From Verrucomicrobiota bacterium JB025 (GTDB taxonomy: Bacteria; Verrucomicrobiota; Verrucomicrobiia; Verrucomicrobiales; Akkermansiaceae), in the NCBI GenBank assembly GCA_030673875.1, contig JAUTCT010000153.1:1-64000 (forward strand): DNA of 64,000 bases. Reading direction: 5' to 3'. Shown here piece by piece: positions 34,342 through 43,591 of this stretch. Position numbers and translations under genes: made by a program. Position 1 is the first letter of the stretch; each line of letters opens with the position of its first letter. The notes beneath the pieces were generated by a model. It saw only the letters and a list, made by a program, of their open reading frames with translations. It was not told the DNA's origin and ran no database searches.

Positions 34342-35640
34342 TCAGCCCAAATTCGAGATCGTCTGGAAGATCGCGGTGATCATCAAATAAGCCATCGTTC
34401 CGATCAGGCCCGCCATGATGATCAGCACCGTCGGCATGATCAGCGCCATGATCCGCTGCAGGTCCTTATCCAGCTCTTTGTCATAGCGCTCGGCCGCCCG
34501 GCGCAGGGATTGGTCGATCTTTCCGGTCTGCTCACCCACCGAAATCATGTCGATGAGCAACGCGGGAAACGCCCCGGTGCGGATCAACGCCTTGGAAAAC
34601 GACCGGCCGTCACCCACTTGATCAATCACCCGGTTGAGCTGGCTGCGCAGCGACAGGTTCTGGGTCGCGTCCCGGGAAAGCTCCAGCGCCCGCAGCAAGG
34701 GCAGACCGTTGCCGACCAGATTCGCCATCGTCTCGAGAAACTGCACGTAAAAGCGGCTGGTGATCACCGCTCCCATCAACGGAAGCTTCAGCTTCATCCG
34801 GTCCCACGCCGGCCGGTTCGCCTCGTTGTCCTTCCACGCCTTGAAGAAAATCCCGCTCGCAATCAAGGTCACCAAAATCACGATCCACCACTTCGAGATG
34901 AAATCCGACGCAACGATCAATATCGCCGCACCCATCGGAATCTCACCACCCGGCGTGCTCTCGATCAACTGGGTCAGCTGCGGAATCAACGTCGTGACAA
35001 ACACAATCGACACCCCGATGCCCGCCACAATCAGGAACGCGGGATAGATCATCGCCAGAATCAACCGGCTCTGCAGCTCGGAAAGCGTCTTCAGGTAATG
35101 CGCCTGCCGCTTCAAAATCTCGTCCAGCGCACCGGACGCCTCGCCCGCCGCCGCCAACGAACAATACAGCGGACCGAAACTCGGACTCACTTTCTTCAGC
35201 GCCGTGGAAAAATTCACCCCGTCACGCACAATGTGCCGGATCTTGTAGGAAACCGCCTTCAGGTTCCCCAGCTCCTGCCGGTTTTCCATCGACTTCAGCG
35301 CCGGCTCCAGCTGCAGCCCCGCCGCAAGCATGTCGGACAACTCCTCGGTGAACATCACCACCTCGGGCTTCTTGAGCTTGATCGGCCCCTCCGGAATCGG
35401 CTCCTCCTCTTCAGCCGCCTTGCCGTGCGAACGCACCGTCGGCACATTCTCCTCCTTCGCCTTCTTCTTGCCGTTGTTCCGGTTCGCGGAAGGCACCGCA
35501 GCCGAGGTCTGCTTCAGATTCACCGGCTGGAGACCCTTGCGGTCGAGCAACCGCAACGCTTCCGGCCTGTCCGATGCGTCAATCTCACCGGTCGTGACCG
35601 ACCCGTTCGTTGCGAGTGCTTTGTATGCGAAAACCGGCAT
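34342..35640 (-). CDS. gspF: Type II secretion / type IV pilus inner-membrane platform protein (GspF/PilC family)
   Basis: The 432-aa protein begins MPVFAYKALATNGSVTTGEI, the standard GspF opening. It has two GspF domains, each with the conserved pattern seen in FTEELSDMLAAGLQLEPAL and FLETMANLVGNGLPLLRAL, and three hydrophobic helices (for example YPAFLIVAGIGVSIVFVTTL). The platform protein couples the cytoplasmic ATPase to pseudopilus or pilus growth. Residues about 45-95 form a charged linker (NRNNGKKKAKEENVP, KAAEEEEPIPEG) that makes the protein a little longer than usual. It follows the ATPase gene by 14 bp. Whether the system is secretion or pilus cannot be decided without the pseudopilin and secretin genes. 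Confidence 0.92.
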   Translation of the reverse strand: MPVFAYKALATNGSVTTGEIDASDRPEALRLLDRKGLQPVNLKQTSAAVPSANRNNGKKKAKEENVPTVRSHGKAAEEEEPIPEGPIKLKKPEVVMFTEELSDMLAAGLQLEPALKSMENRQELGNLKAVSYKIRHIVRDGVNFSTALKKVSPSFGPLYCSLAAAGEASGALDEILKRQAHYLKTLSELQSRLILAMIYPAFLIVAGIGVSIVFVTTLIPQLTQLIESTPGGEIPMGAAILIVASDFISKWWIVILVTLIASGIFFKAWKDNEANRPAWDRMKLKLPLMGAVITSRFYVQFLETMANLVGNGLPLLRALELSRDATQNLSLRSQLNRVIDQVGDGRSFSKALIRTGAFPALLIDMISVGEQTGKIDQSLRRAAERYDKELDKDLQRIMALIMPTVLIIMAGLIGTMAYLMITAIFQTISNLG

Positions 35641-35654
35641 ATTCTCTCAAATTG

Positions 35655-37370
35655 TCATTCCGATCCCCCAAGATCCGTGGAAGTCACTGAAATCACTTCC
35701 TCAATCGTCGTCAACCCCTGCAGCGCCTTGTGCCACCCATACGTGCGCATCGGCACAAAACCATCTTTCAACGCCTGCTCCCGCATCTCCGCGGCTGTCG
35801 CACTGTGCGTCACCAAATGCTCCATCTGCGGCGTCACCAACACCACCTCGTAAATCGCCAATCGTCCGGAAAATCCCGTCCCCCGGCAGCGGTCGCAGCC
35901 GACCGGCTGAAATGGCGTCCCCGGAATGTGCAACGGAATCCCGATGTCGATTTTCTCCTGCTCCGTCAATGGCCGCGGCGTCTTGCAGGTCGGGCACAAG
36001 CGGCGCACCAGCCGCTGCGCGAGGAATGCCCGCACCGCGTTGGAAACCAGGAAGGGCTCCACCCCCATGTCCACCAGGCGGCTGATCCCGCCCAGCGCGT
36101 CATTCGTGTGCAGCGTGGAAAACACCAGGTGACCGGTCAACGACGCCCTCACCGCGATCTCCGCGGTTTCCAGGTCACGAATCTCACCGATCATCACCAC
36201 ATTCGGGTCCGCACGCAGAATCGAGCGCAGCGCCGTCGCAAACGTCAGACCAATCTCCGACTTCACCGCGATCTGCATCACCCCCGGCAGCTTGTTCTCC
36301 ACCGGGTCCTCAACCGTCACGATCCGCTGCTCGGGGTCGTTGATTTCCGAAAGAAACGAATACAAACTCGTCGATTTACCCGAACCGGTCGGCCCGGTGA
36401 TCAGGATGATCCCGTTCGGCAAATGCAGCAGACTCTTGATCTTGTCCTGCACGAACGGCTCCATCCCCAGCTTCTCCAAATTGAACTTCTCCTGGTTGAG
36501 CAAACGCAGCGAAACACTCTCGCCCTCAACCGTCGGCACCGTCGCCACCCGAACGTCGATCGTCTGCCCTTCAAACTGCAGGTTGATCCGGCCGTCCTGC
36601 GGCACCCGGCGTTCCGCAATGTCCAGACGCGACATGATCTTCAAACGCGCAATCACCGAACTTTGCAGCGCCTTGATGTTCTCCGGCACCGCAATCTCCA
36701 GCAGCTTGCCGTCGATCCGGTAGCGAATCCGCAAATTCGTCGCCAGCGGCTCCACGTGAATATCCGTCGCCCGCTGGTCCAGCGCTTCCCGGATGATCTG
36801 GTTCACGAACTTCACCACGCTCGCCTCTTCATCATCGTCGTCGTCGATGACGTTCGCCTCGTCCTCCGAATCGCTGATCGCTTCAAAATCCAGATCCCGA
36901 CCTTCCAGAATCTTCTCGAAAGTATCCGCACCCACACCATACAGCCGCCGCAGCGCCTCATGCAGCCGCTTGCGCGACGCCATGCACCACTCGACCGGAA
37001 GCTCCAGCTCCTGCGCCGCCACCTGCCGGCTAACCAGATTGAACGGATCAAACGTCGCCAGCTTCAGCTTCTTCTCGCCCTCTTCGCCGGTGATCCCGAC
37101 CGGCAGCAACCGGTAACGCAACGCAATCTGCGGCCCGCAGGCCTCCCGCAACGGCAGCGGCTCCTCCGCGATCGGAATGCTGTCCAGCCACTCCATTCCC
37201 AAATCGTGCGCCAACTCGCGCATGTATGGCTCCTCGTCCACCACATCCGCATCCAGCAGATCGTCAATCGGCGACCGCTGGCGCAGCGAAGCGCTTTCCA
37301 GCACCTCATTCAGGGTTTTCAAGTCCTCGCAGCCAGTGCGGCGGGCGGGTTCGATCAAAAGCTGGGTCAT
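35655..37370 (-). CDS. gspE: Type II secretion / type IV pilus assembly ATPase (GspE/PilB family)
   Basis: The 571-aa hexameric ATPase powers the GspF platform from the cytoplasm. After an N-terminal domain of the GspE N1/N2 type it has the C-terminal ATPase. Walker A is GPTGSGKST (about residues 326-334), the Asp box includes EDPVENKLPGVMQIAV, Walker B is VVMIGEIRD (about 391-399) and the His box is GHLVFSTLHTNDA. A tetracysteine zinc site (CPTC and CDRC) is present, as in GspE and PilB. An acidic run, VIDDDDDEE, marks the linker between the N-terminal and ATPase domains. The ATG at 37370 is preferred over 37454 because the family N-terminus begins there. Confidence 0.94.
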   Translation of the reverse strand: MTQLLIEPARRTGCEDLKTLNEVLESASLRQRSPIDDLLDADVVDEEPYMRELAHDLGMEWLDSIPIAEEPLPLREACGPQIALRYRLLPVGITGEEGEKKLKLATFDPFNLVSRQVAAQELELPVEWCMASRKRLHEALRRLYGVGADTFEKILEGRDLDFEAISDSEDEANVIDDDDDEEASVVKFVNQIIREALDQRATDIHVEPLATNLRIRYRIDGKLLEIAVPENIKALQSSVIARLKIMSRLDIAERRVPQDGRINLQFEGQTIDVRVATVPTVEGESVSLRLLNQEKFNLEKLGMEPFVQDKIKSLLHLPNGIILITGPTGSGKSTSLYSFLSEINDPEQRIVTVEDPVENKLPGVMQIAVKSEIGLTFATALRSILRADPNVVMIGEIRDLETAEIAVRASLTGHLVFSTLHTNDALGGISRLVDMGVEPFLVSNAVRAFLAQRLVRRLCPTCKTPRPLTEQEKIDIGIPLHIPGTPFQPVGCDRCRGTGFSGRLAIYEVVLVTPQMEHLVTHSATAAEMREQALKDGFVPMRTYGWHKALQGLTTIEEVISVTSTDLGGSE

Positions 37371-37450
37371 AAGAAAGCGGGCGTCTTGTGCCCTAAAACC
37401 GGCCCCGGCGCAATCTGTCTCTTGAAAATGCAGGAAACATTCAACAATCG

Positions 37451-40400
37451 TCAATGTTCGGTCACCACCACCCGGAAAAACATGGCCGCCCCGCCCGGGC
37501 CATCCCCCTGCTCGACACGCACCCGCTCCCAGATTTCGTCAATCTCCGTGACCGTCCACGTGCCCGTCATTTCCTCCCAGACCGCCCCCTCCAGAGACCC
37601 CGCGCTTTCCGGCTCGTATGCCAGCCCCCCGCCCTTCATCCGGAGAAATTCGAAGCTCACCACCGGCGAGCCACCACTCGAATCCAGCGTCAGCACCGGC
37701 AACCCGGACGTCCCGGACCCAGCCTCCAACACCCGCACATCCGGCCCGCCACCGTCCATGTGAAACGCAAATTTCAACAAATTCTCCACTCCGTCGCCAA
37801 ACGGCACCGCCCCCGCCGCCGCCTGCCCCCCCGTCAGCCCGGCCTTCGCCGCCCAATCCGCATAGCCGTCCAGCTCGAAATTCGCCGTCACCGAAACCGC
37901 CGCCGCCACCGCCAGATCCTGCCGCGGGTTCTCCGTCACCCCGTCGCTCCAACCCGCGAAATGATACTCCGCATCCGCCACCGCCGTCACCGCCGTGCCG
38001 TCGCCGCCCTCGACCACCGTCTGGCTCGTCACCCCCACCAACGCCCCACCCGCTCCGGCGGAATAGGCCAGCACATACTCCGGCACCTCCTCCGCCACCG
38101 CCGCCAGCACCTCCACCAGATCCACCGCCATGTCGCTCGCATATGCCGTCCCCGTCACCCCCCGCAGCCGGATGATGATCCCTCCCGAATGATCGAACTC
38201 ATCGAGGTCCACCACCGCCTCGCTCCAGCCGTATCCATCGTCATGCTGCTCGCCCAGCGCCGACCACACACCGTAGTTCCAGGCACCATCGTAGATATCC
38301 ACATGCAAATCGCCCATCCAACTGCCAAACATGTGATAGCGGAACCGCAGCAACCGGCTCGTCATGCCACCCAGGTCCAGCGACCAGTCGACCGCCGCAG
38401 TCATCGAATAGTTTCCGCTCGCCTCAGTGAAAATATACCCCGCCCCACTCGCCGCCCCGGCCGGCCCCGTGGAGAAACTCGGTGTCCCCCCGCTGCCCGT
38501 CGACCACTCGAAATCCATGCCCGGCGCCTGCAGCCAATCCCCGAAACCATCCTCGAAATCCTCCGCCGCAACCACTTCCCTCACCGCCCCGGAAACCCTC
38601 AGCTCATACGGATTCTCGTCCGGATCATTGCTCGCAATACTCACCACCGCCACCTTCCCGCCCAGCGACGACGGCAAAAACGTCACCTCCAGCGTCACAC
38701 TCTCGCCGGGTGCCAACTCAACCGCCCCTGGCGCCCCGACCACAAACTCGCCCGCATCCGCTCCAGCCACCGTCACCTCCAACCCGCTCAACACCAGCTC
38801 GCCGTCGTTGCGGATCGTCAGCGTCTCCAGCTCGCTCGCCGCCACATTACCCACATTGAAGAAAAGCTCCCCTTCCCCGTCGCCCAGGTCCGTCCCGTCC
38901 GCCAACTCCACCACCAGCTCCGGAGCCGGCCGGTCCAGGTTGTCCGCCACCGACGCCGCGTTCTCCAGAATCGTGTCCGCATTCCGCGCGCCGAGCTCCG
39001 GGTTTGACCCGTCATATCCCGCCCCGGCATTTCCCTCATACCCGCCGTTCACCGCCGCCGGGTCCGCCGTCGCATCATTCGTCGCGTCATAGCCGTCCGG
39101 CGCCCCGGTGTTCGCCCCATTGAACTGCACCGCCGGATTCGAATAATACGGAATCCGCGTCCAACTCCAGTCATACGCCATGATCGTCCGCACCCGGGTC
39201 CCTCCCGAATGCTCGAACCGCCAACCGAAATTGTGACCGGTCGTCAGCGAATCCGACGTCGAATCCCCCCACGCGTGCCGGCAGCCGATGTTGTGGCCAA
39301 ACTCATGCGCATACGTGATCCGCGTCGACGACATGTAATCCCTCGCCACCACCATCGAATCCCCCGGCCGGAGCGCGATGCCCGCCGAGCCATCCACCTC
39401 CTTGACCACAAACGACGCCGTATCCGCCCCCACCTCACGCTTCAAATCCGTCACCGTGTCCAGAATCCCGTCGGACTCGTCATTCAGATACCCCAGCTCG
39501 TCATCGTTGCCCATGTCCCTGGCAATCTCTCCGGGAAACACGTAATCCGGATCCTCCACCATCCCCAACAACACCACCGAAACCCCGTCCACCGCGCTGT
39601 TTTCAAACGCCGAATTCATCCGGTCCACCGCCGCCATGATCCTCGCCTCGATCGCCGCGACTCCCCCCTCCGCAATCCTTGCCGCCGCCCCATAGCCCAC
39701 CACCGTATCCAGCAGGATCGTCGCATCCGCCACCTCAGCATCCGCCTGCTCCACCGCCACCTCGACCGCCTCCGCATCCGCCTGCCCCGCCGCCTCCCCG
39801 GCCACCTCGGCCGCCTCCACCAGTCCCTCGCCCGGATCCCCGCACCTCGCCGTATACGCCGCCGGATTCAACCTCCGGATCGCCACATCCCCGTTGCCCG
39901 CGGACCCGAACTCATAATGCTTGTCCGCCCCGTAAAACGCCACCGACCCACTCACCACCCCATCGTGAAACACCAGCACCACCTGGCTCAGCGGATCCCC
40001 CACCACGCTGCCCACCACCGTATGCGTCACCTCGCCGCGAGAAACCACCTTCTTCACCCTCACCAGCGCCGTCCGGTCCACCTCCAGCGGCACCTCAAAC
40101 GCCTCGGCACGGCTGTCCATCAACCTCGCCACCACCCCGGCATCAGCAGCCGCCTCGACCGCGCTCAAGGTGAACCGGTTCTCCGACAACCCGCCGGCCA
40201 GCGCCCCGCGCCGGACCCGAAACACCGCCTCGTTGAAAACCCGCCCCGCCACCGGCTCCACCACCACCGGATCAGAAAACAGCAGCCGCTGGTTCGGCCC
40301 GCGCACCACCCGCGATTCCCCGCCCACCCTCACCCCGCGCCCGCCCGCCTCAGCATCCACCGCCGCCAGCCGCCCGCTGCCGGAAACCCGCCCGCCATCG

Positions 40401-40528
40401 CCCGCCAGCCCGCCATCGCGGTCGTCCCCGCTCTCCCGCCGCTGACTCAAAATCCCCAACAACACCAATCCCAGCAGCAACACCAGATGGACGCCACGCG
40501 AGCGATTGCGGAATCCCAAACTCCTCAT
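37451..40528 (-). CDS. Secreted zinc metalloprotease (M12B/reprolysin-like) with choice-of-anchor D, MAM-like and InlB-like modules
   Basis: The 1,025-aa protein has a signal peptide or anchor (VLLLGLVLLGILS), a propeptide-like region and a metzincin catalytic domain. The zinc motif HEFGHNIGCRH is at about 408-418, with a Met-turn candidate in TIMAYDW (about 448-454). After it come an Ig-like choice-of-anchor D segment (about 545-650), a MAM-like jelly roll (about 653-810, starting EDFEDGFGDW), an InlB-like repeat (about 817-890, YHFAGWSDGVTEN) and a C-terminal module. That module has VENLLKFAFHMDG and ends AAMFFRVVV, a layout shared with the LRR protein at 52524. It probably degrades extracellular protein. 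The gspE and gspF genes follow 80 bp downstream, so it may be cargo for that pathway (inference). Confidence 0.87.
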   Translation of the reverse strand: MRSLGFRNRSRGVHLVLLLGLVLLGILSQRRESGDDRDGGLAGDGGRVSGSGRLAAVDAEAGGRGVRVGGESRVVRGPNQRLLFSDPVVVEPVAGRVFNEAVFRVRRGALAGGLSENRFTLSAVEAAADAGVVARLMDSRAEAFEVPLEVDRTALVRVKKVVSRGEVTHTVVGSVVGDPLSQVVLVFHDGVVSGSVAFYGADKHYEFGSAGNGDVAIRRLNPAAYTARCGDPGEGLVEAAEVAGEAAGQADAEAVEVAVEQADAEVADATILLDTVVGYGAAARIAEGGVAAIEARIMAAVDRMNSAFENSAVDGVSVVLLGMVEDPDYVFPGEIARDMGNDDELGYLNDESDGILDTVTDLKREVGADTASFVVKEVDGSAGIALRPGDSMVVARDYMSSTRITYAHEFGHNIGCRHAWGDSTSDSLTTGHNFGWRFEHSGGTRVRTIMAYDWSWTRIPYYSNPAVQFNGANTGAPDGYDATNDATADPAAVNGGYEGNAGAGYDGSNPELGARNADTILENAASVADNLDRPAPELVVELADGTDLGDGEGELFFNVGNVAASELETLTIRNDGELVLSGLEVTVAGADAGEFVVGAPGAVELAPGESVTLEVTFLPSSLGGKVAVVSIASNDPDENPYELRVSGAVREVVAAEDFEDGFGDWLQAPGMDFEWSTGSGGTPSFSTGPAGAASGAGYIFTEASGNYSMTAAVDWSLDLGGMTSRLLRFRYHMFGSWMGDLHVDIYDGAWNYGVWSALGEQHDDGYGWSEAVVDLDEFDHSGGIIIRLRGVTGTAYASDMAVDLVEVLAAVAEEVPEYVLAYSAGAGGALVGVTSQTVVEGGDGTAVTAVADAEYHFAGWSDGVTENPRQDLAVAAAVSVTANFELDGYADWAAKAGLTGGQAAAGAVPFGDGVENLLKFAFHMDGGGPDVRVLEAGSGTSGLPVLTLDSSGGSPVVSFEFLRMKGGGLAYEPESAGSLEGAVWEEMTGTWTVTEIDEIWERVRVEQGDGPGGAAMFFRVVVTEH

Positions 40529-40688
40529 TCACCAGAAATAATGAATCACCCGCCATCCTGACAACCTCCGAATCCGCGCACCCCCCAGCCAACCGGGACC
40601 GGCCGCCCGCCCCCCCCGCGCCCCCCAATTCCACCACCCGCTCCTTTCCACTTTCCGCCCTCCGAATTCCCATCACATACTCCGCATC

Positions 40689-41654
40689 GTGAAACGCTTC
40701 ATGAAATCGGAAATCGGCGCCGCAGTCATCTGGATCGCCATCTCCCTGCTACTCGCCGCCGTCATCGCCCCCCACCTCCGCCACGCCGGCCTCAACTTCG
40801 CCGCTTACGCCGCCACCAACGACACCTCAGCCCTCGTCAAGGACCTCGGCGAATCCTGCGGCCGCGCCAAGTTCTCCCGCTACTTCAACCGCTCGCTGAT
40901 GCTCTCCGCGCTCGCCCTCATGCCGCTGCTGTTCCGCCGCATCCGGGCCATCCGCTCCACCCGGGAAACGGCAAACCCGCACGCCCTCCTCCCCACCCCG
41001 TGGAAATCCCGCGCCGCCCAGATCGCCACCGGCTTCGCCATCGCCGCCGCCCTCCTCCTCGTCACCGGCATCGGCCTCGAACTCGCCGGCGCCTTCGAAA
41101 TGCGCCAAAAACTCCCCTCCGCCGGGAAATTCCTCAACAAAACCCTCATCCCCGCCATCGCCGCACCACTCCTCGAAGAATGGCTCTTCCGCGGCGTCCT
41201 CCTCGGCCTCTGGCTCCGCTTCGCCAAACCCGTCTCCGCCTGCATCGGCACCTCCCTGCTCTTCGCCTTCGTCCACTTCCTCAAACCACCGGCCGGCTCG
41301 GAAATCGCCAACCCCGACCACGCCCTCGCCGGCTTCGAACTGCTCGGCAAAATCCTCCTCCACTTCACCGACCCCAATTTCTTCGTCACCGAGTTCGCCG
41401 TGCTCGCCGGCATCGGCCTCATCCTCGCCTGGACCCGCCTCCGCACCCGCGCCCTCTGGTTCGCCATCGGCCTCCATGCCGGCTGGATCGCCGCCTTCAA
41501 GGGCTTCAACCTCATCTTCACCAAAACACCCGACAGCTTCCTCCGCCCGTGGGGCATCGGCGACGGCCTCAACTCCGGCGCCATCCCCCTCGCCGCACTC
41601 TGCCTCACCGCCTACGCCTGCCACCACGCCCTCAAACCCTTCAGCCGCTCCTGA
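40689..41654 (+). CDS. CPBP-family intramembrane metalloprotease (Abi/Rce1-like)
   Basis: The 321-aa membrane protein has about seven to eight helices and the CPBP motifs: motif 1 EEWLFRGVLLGLWLRF (EExxxR) and motif 2 LLFAFVHFLKP (FxxxH), with GLHAGWIAAFK as a third conserved His block. These Glu/His residues are the catalytic set of the Rce1-type proteases; bacterial members act in processing membrane-bound peptides or have unknown roles. The GTG at 40689 gives MKRFMKSEIG; ATG 40701 is an alternative. It is divergent from the metalloprotease gene, with 160 bp between them. Confidence 0.88.
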   Translation: MKRFMKSEIGAAVIWIAISLLLAAVIAPHLRHAGLNFAAYAATNDTSALVKDLGESCGRAKFSRYFNRSLMLSALALMPLLFRRIRAIRSTRETANPHALLPTPWKSRAAQIATGFAIAAALLLVTGIGLELAGAFEMRQKLPSAGKFLNKTLIPAIAAPLLEEWLFRGVLLGLWLRFAKPVSACIGTSLLFAFVHFLKPPAGSEIANPDHALAGFELLGKILLHFTDPNFFVTEFAVLAGIGLILAWTRLRTRALWFAIGLHAGWIAAFKGFNLIFTKTPDSFLRPWGIGDGLNSGAIPLAALCLTAYACHHALKPFSRS

Positions 41655-41737
41655 TGCCCGGTCCCCGGGAAAACCCATCCCGCCCGCAAAACGACGCCGG
41701 AGCGCCCGCCACGAAACCCAACCGCAAAACCCAACCC

Positions 41738-43579
41738 ATGACCACCACCCGCCTCCTCGCGCTTTCCGCGGCCCTGCTCACCGCCGCCTCCGCCGCCCCC
41801 CTCCAGCTCCCGCGCCAGCCTCACGGCACCGGTGAAGTCGCCATCACCGGCACCAACACCCAATGGCAGCCGCTCACCCTCACCCTCGACGGCCCCTTCG
41901 CCCACGAACTCGACAACCAGCCCAACCCCTTCACCGGCTACCGCTTCGCCGTCACCTTCACCCACCAGTCCGGCCAACCGAACTACACCGTCCCCGGCTA
42001 CTTCGCCGCCGATGGCAACGCCGCCGAATCCTCCGCCCAGGCCGGCACCAAATGGCGCGCCCACCTCTCACCGGACACCCCCGGAAACTGGACATACGTC
42101 ATCTCCTTCACCGGCAGGGACGCAACCCGCTACGACGGCATCGCAGGCGACTTCACCATCCAGCCCGCACCCGCAAACGCCCCCGGATTCTACCGCCACG
42201 GCCGCCTCACCTACGTCGGTAAACACCACCTCCAGTTCGCCGGATCCAAACAATACTTCCTCAAGGTCGGCGCCGACGCACCCGAAACCCTCCTCGGCTA
42301 CGCCGACTTCGACGGCACCGTCGCCCACAAACCCAAAGTCCCCCTCAAAACCTTCCACCCCCACCTCGGCGACTGGAAACCCGGCGACCCCACCTGGCAG
42401 AACGGCAGGGGAAAGGGCCTCATCGGCGCTCTCAACTACCTCTCCGCCAAAGGCATGAACGCCTTCTCGTTCATCCCCTACAACGCCGGCGGCGACGGCG
42501 ACAACGTCTGGCCCTTCACCTCCCGCGACGACAAGTTCCACTACGACTGCTCCAAACTCGACCAATGGAACATCGTCTTCACCCACGCCCAATCCAATGG
42601 CCTCTTCCTCCACTTCAAACTCCAGGAAACCGAAAACGACGACAACCGCGGCGGCCACAAAACCAAAACCACCACCATCCCCACCTCCCTCGACGGCGGC
42701 AACCTCGGCCCCGAACGCAAACTCTACCTCCGCGAACTCATCGCACGCTTCGGCCACCACCTCGCCCTCAACTGGAACCTCGGCGAGGAAAACACCCAGT
42801 CGACCCGGCAACAACTCGACATGGCGAACTTCATCGCCAGCACCGATGCCTACCACCACCACATCGTCATCCACTCCTACCCCAACCAGCAGGACAAGGT
42901 CTACCAACCCCTGCTAGGCAACAACTCCCCGCTCACCGGCGCATCCCTCCAAAACTCCAGCGTCCACGACTGCCACCGCCAGGTCGCCAAATGGACCGCC
43001 GCCAGCGCCAAAGCCGGTAAACCCTGGGCCGTCGCATTCGATGAACCCGGCGACGCCCGCCACGGCGTCCCACCCGACCTCGACTACCCCGGATTCCCGC
43101 AACACTACAACGGCCCGAGCCGGCACGACACCCGCAGGTCCGTCCTCTGGGGCACCCTCCTCGCCGGCGGCTGGGGCGTCGAATACTACTTCGGCTACCA
43201 ACTCCCGCAGAACGACCTGCTCTGCCAGGACTGGCGCTCGCGCGACAACACCTGGGACGACTCACGCATCGCCCTCGACATCTTCCGCAACGAAAACATC
43301 CCCTTCTGGGACATGACCTGCCACGACGAACTCATCGGCGCCGACGTCAACCAACAGAAAAAAAACGGCCGCTACTGCTTCGCCAAACCCGGTGAAATCT
43401 ACATGGTATTCCTCCCCGAGGGCGGAAACGCCACCGTCCACGGCCTCACCGGCGCCTGGTCCCTCACCAGCTACCACACCGCCACCGGGCAAAGACAATC
43501 CACCTCCACCGGCACCGGCCCCACCCTCCCCACCGCCACCGGCGAAACCCTCCACATCATCCGCACCAAGCGCCAGTAG
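41738..43579 (+). CDS. Secreted DUF5060-containing putative glycoside hydrolase
   Basis: The 613-aa protein has a signal peptide (LLALSAALLTAASAAP). It is followed by a beta-sandwich of the DUF5060 type (about 30-140: GYRFAVTFTHQSGQ, WRAHLSPDTPGNWTYVISFT), then a TIM-barrel-like region with KGMNAFSFIPYNAGGDGDN and ALNWNLGEENTQ, where an acid pair follows WNLG as in clan-A glycosidases. The C-terminal part resembles a collagen-binding-type domain (GEIYMVFLPEGG). Homologues of this architecture are found beside carbohydrate-degrading genes; the substrate is unknown. The ATG at 41738 was chosen for the signal peptide. It ends 12 bp from the convergent phosphodiesterase gene. Confidence 0.82.
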   Translation: MTTTRLLALSAALLTAASAAPLQLPRQPHGTGEVAITGTNTQWQPLTLTLDGPFAHELDNQPNPFTGYRFAVTFTHQSGQPNYTVPGYFAADGNAAESSAQAGTKWRAHLSPDTPGNWTYVISFTGRDATRYDGIAGDFTIQPAPANAPGFYRHGRLTYVGKHHLQFAGSKQYFLKVGADAPETLLGYADFDGTVAHKPKVPLKTFHPHLGDWKPGDPTWQNGRGKGLIGALNYLSAKGMNAFSFIPYNAGGDGDNVWPFTSRDDKFHYDCSKLDQWNIVFTHAQSNGLFLHFKLQETENDDNRGGHKTKTTTIPTSLDGGNLGPERKLYLRELIARFGHHLALNWNLGEENTQSTRQQLDMANFIASTDAYHHHIVIHSYPNQQDKVYQPLLGNNSPLTGASLQNSSVHDCHRQVAKWTAASAKAGKPWAVAFDEPGDARHGVPPDLDYPGFPQHYNGPSRHDTRRSVLWGTLLAGGWGVEYYFGYQLPQNDLLCQDWRSRDNTWDDSRIALDIFRNENIPFWDMTCHDELIGADVNQQKKNGRYCFAKPGEIYMVFLPEGGNATVHGLTGAWSLTSYHTATGQRQSTSTGTGPTLPTATGETLHIIRTKRQ

Positions 43580-43591
43580 GGATCGCGGCCG

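Noticed and set aside
10037-40528. An exosortase/PEP-CTERM system linked to the polysaccharide locus
   Set aside because: No exosortase-like membrane protein and no PEP-type C-terminal signals were found, although the locus type would suit one.
40827-42907. Long acidic minus-strand frames opposite the CPBP and DUF5060 genes
   Set aside because: Same cause: antisense of C-biased codons. The plus-strand proteins have complete family motifs.
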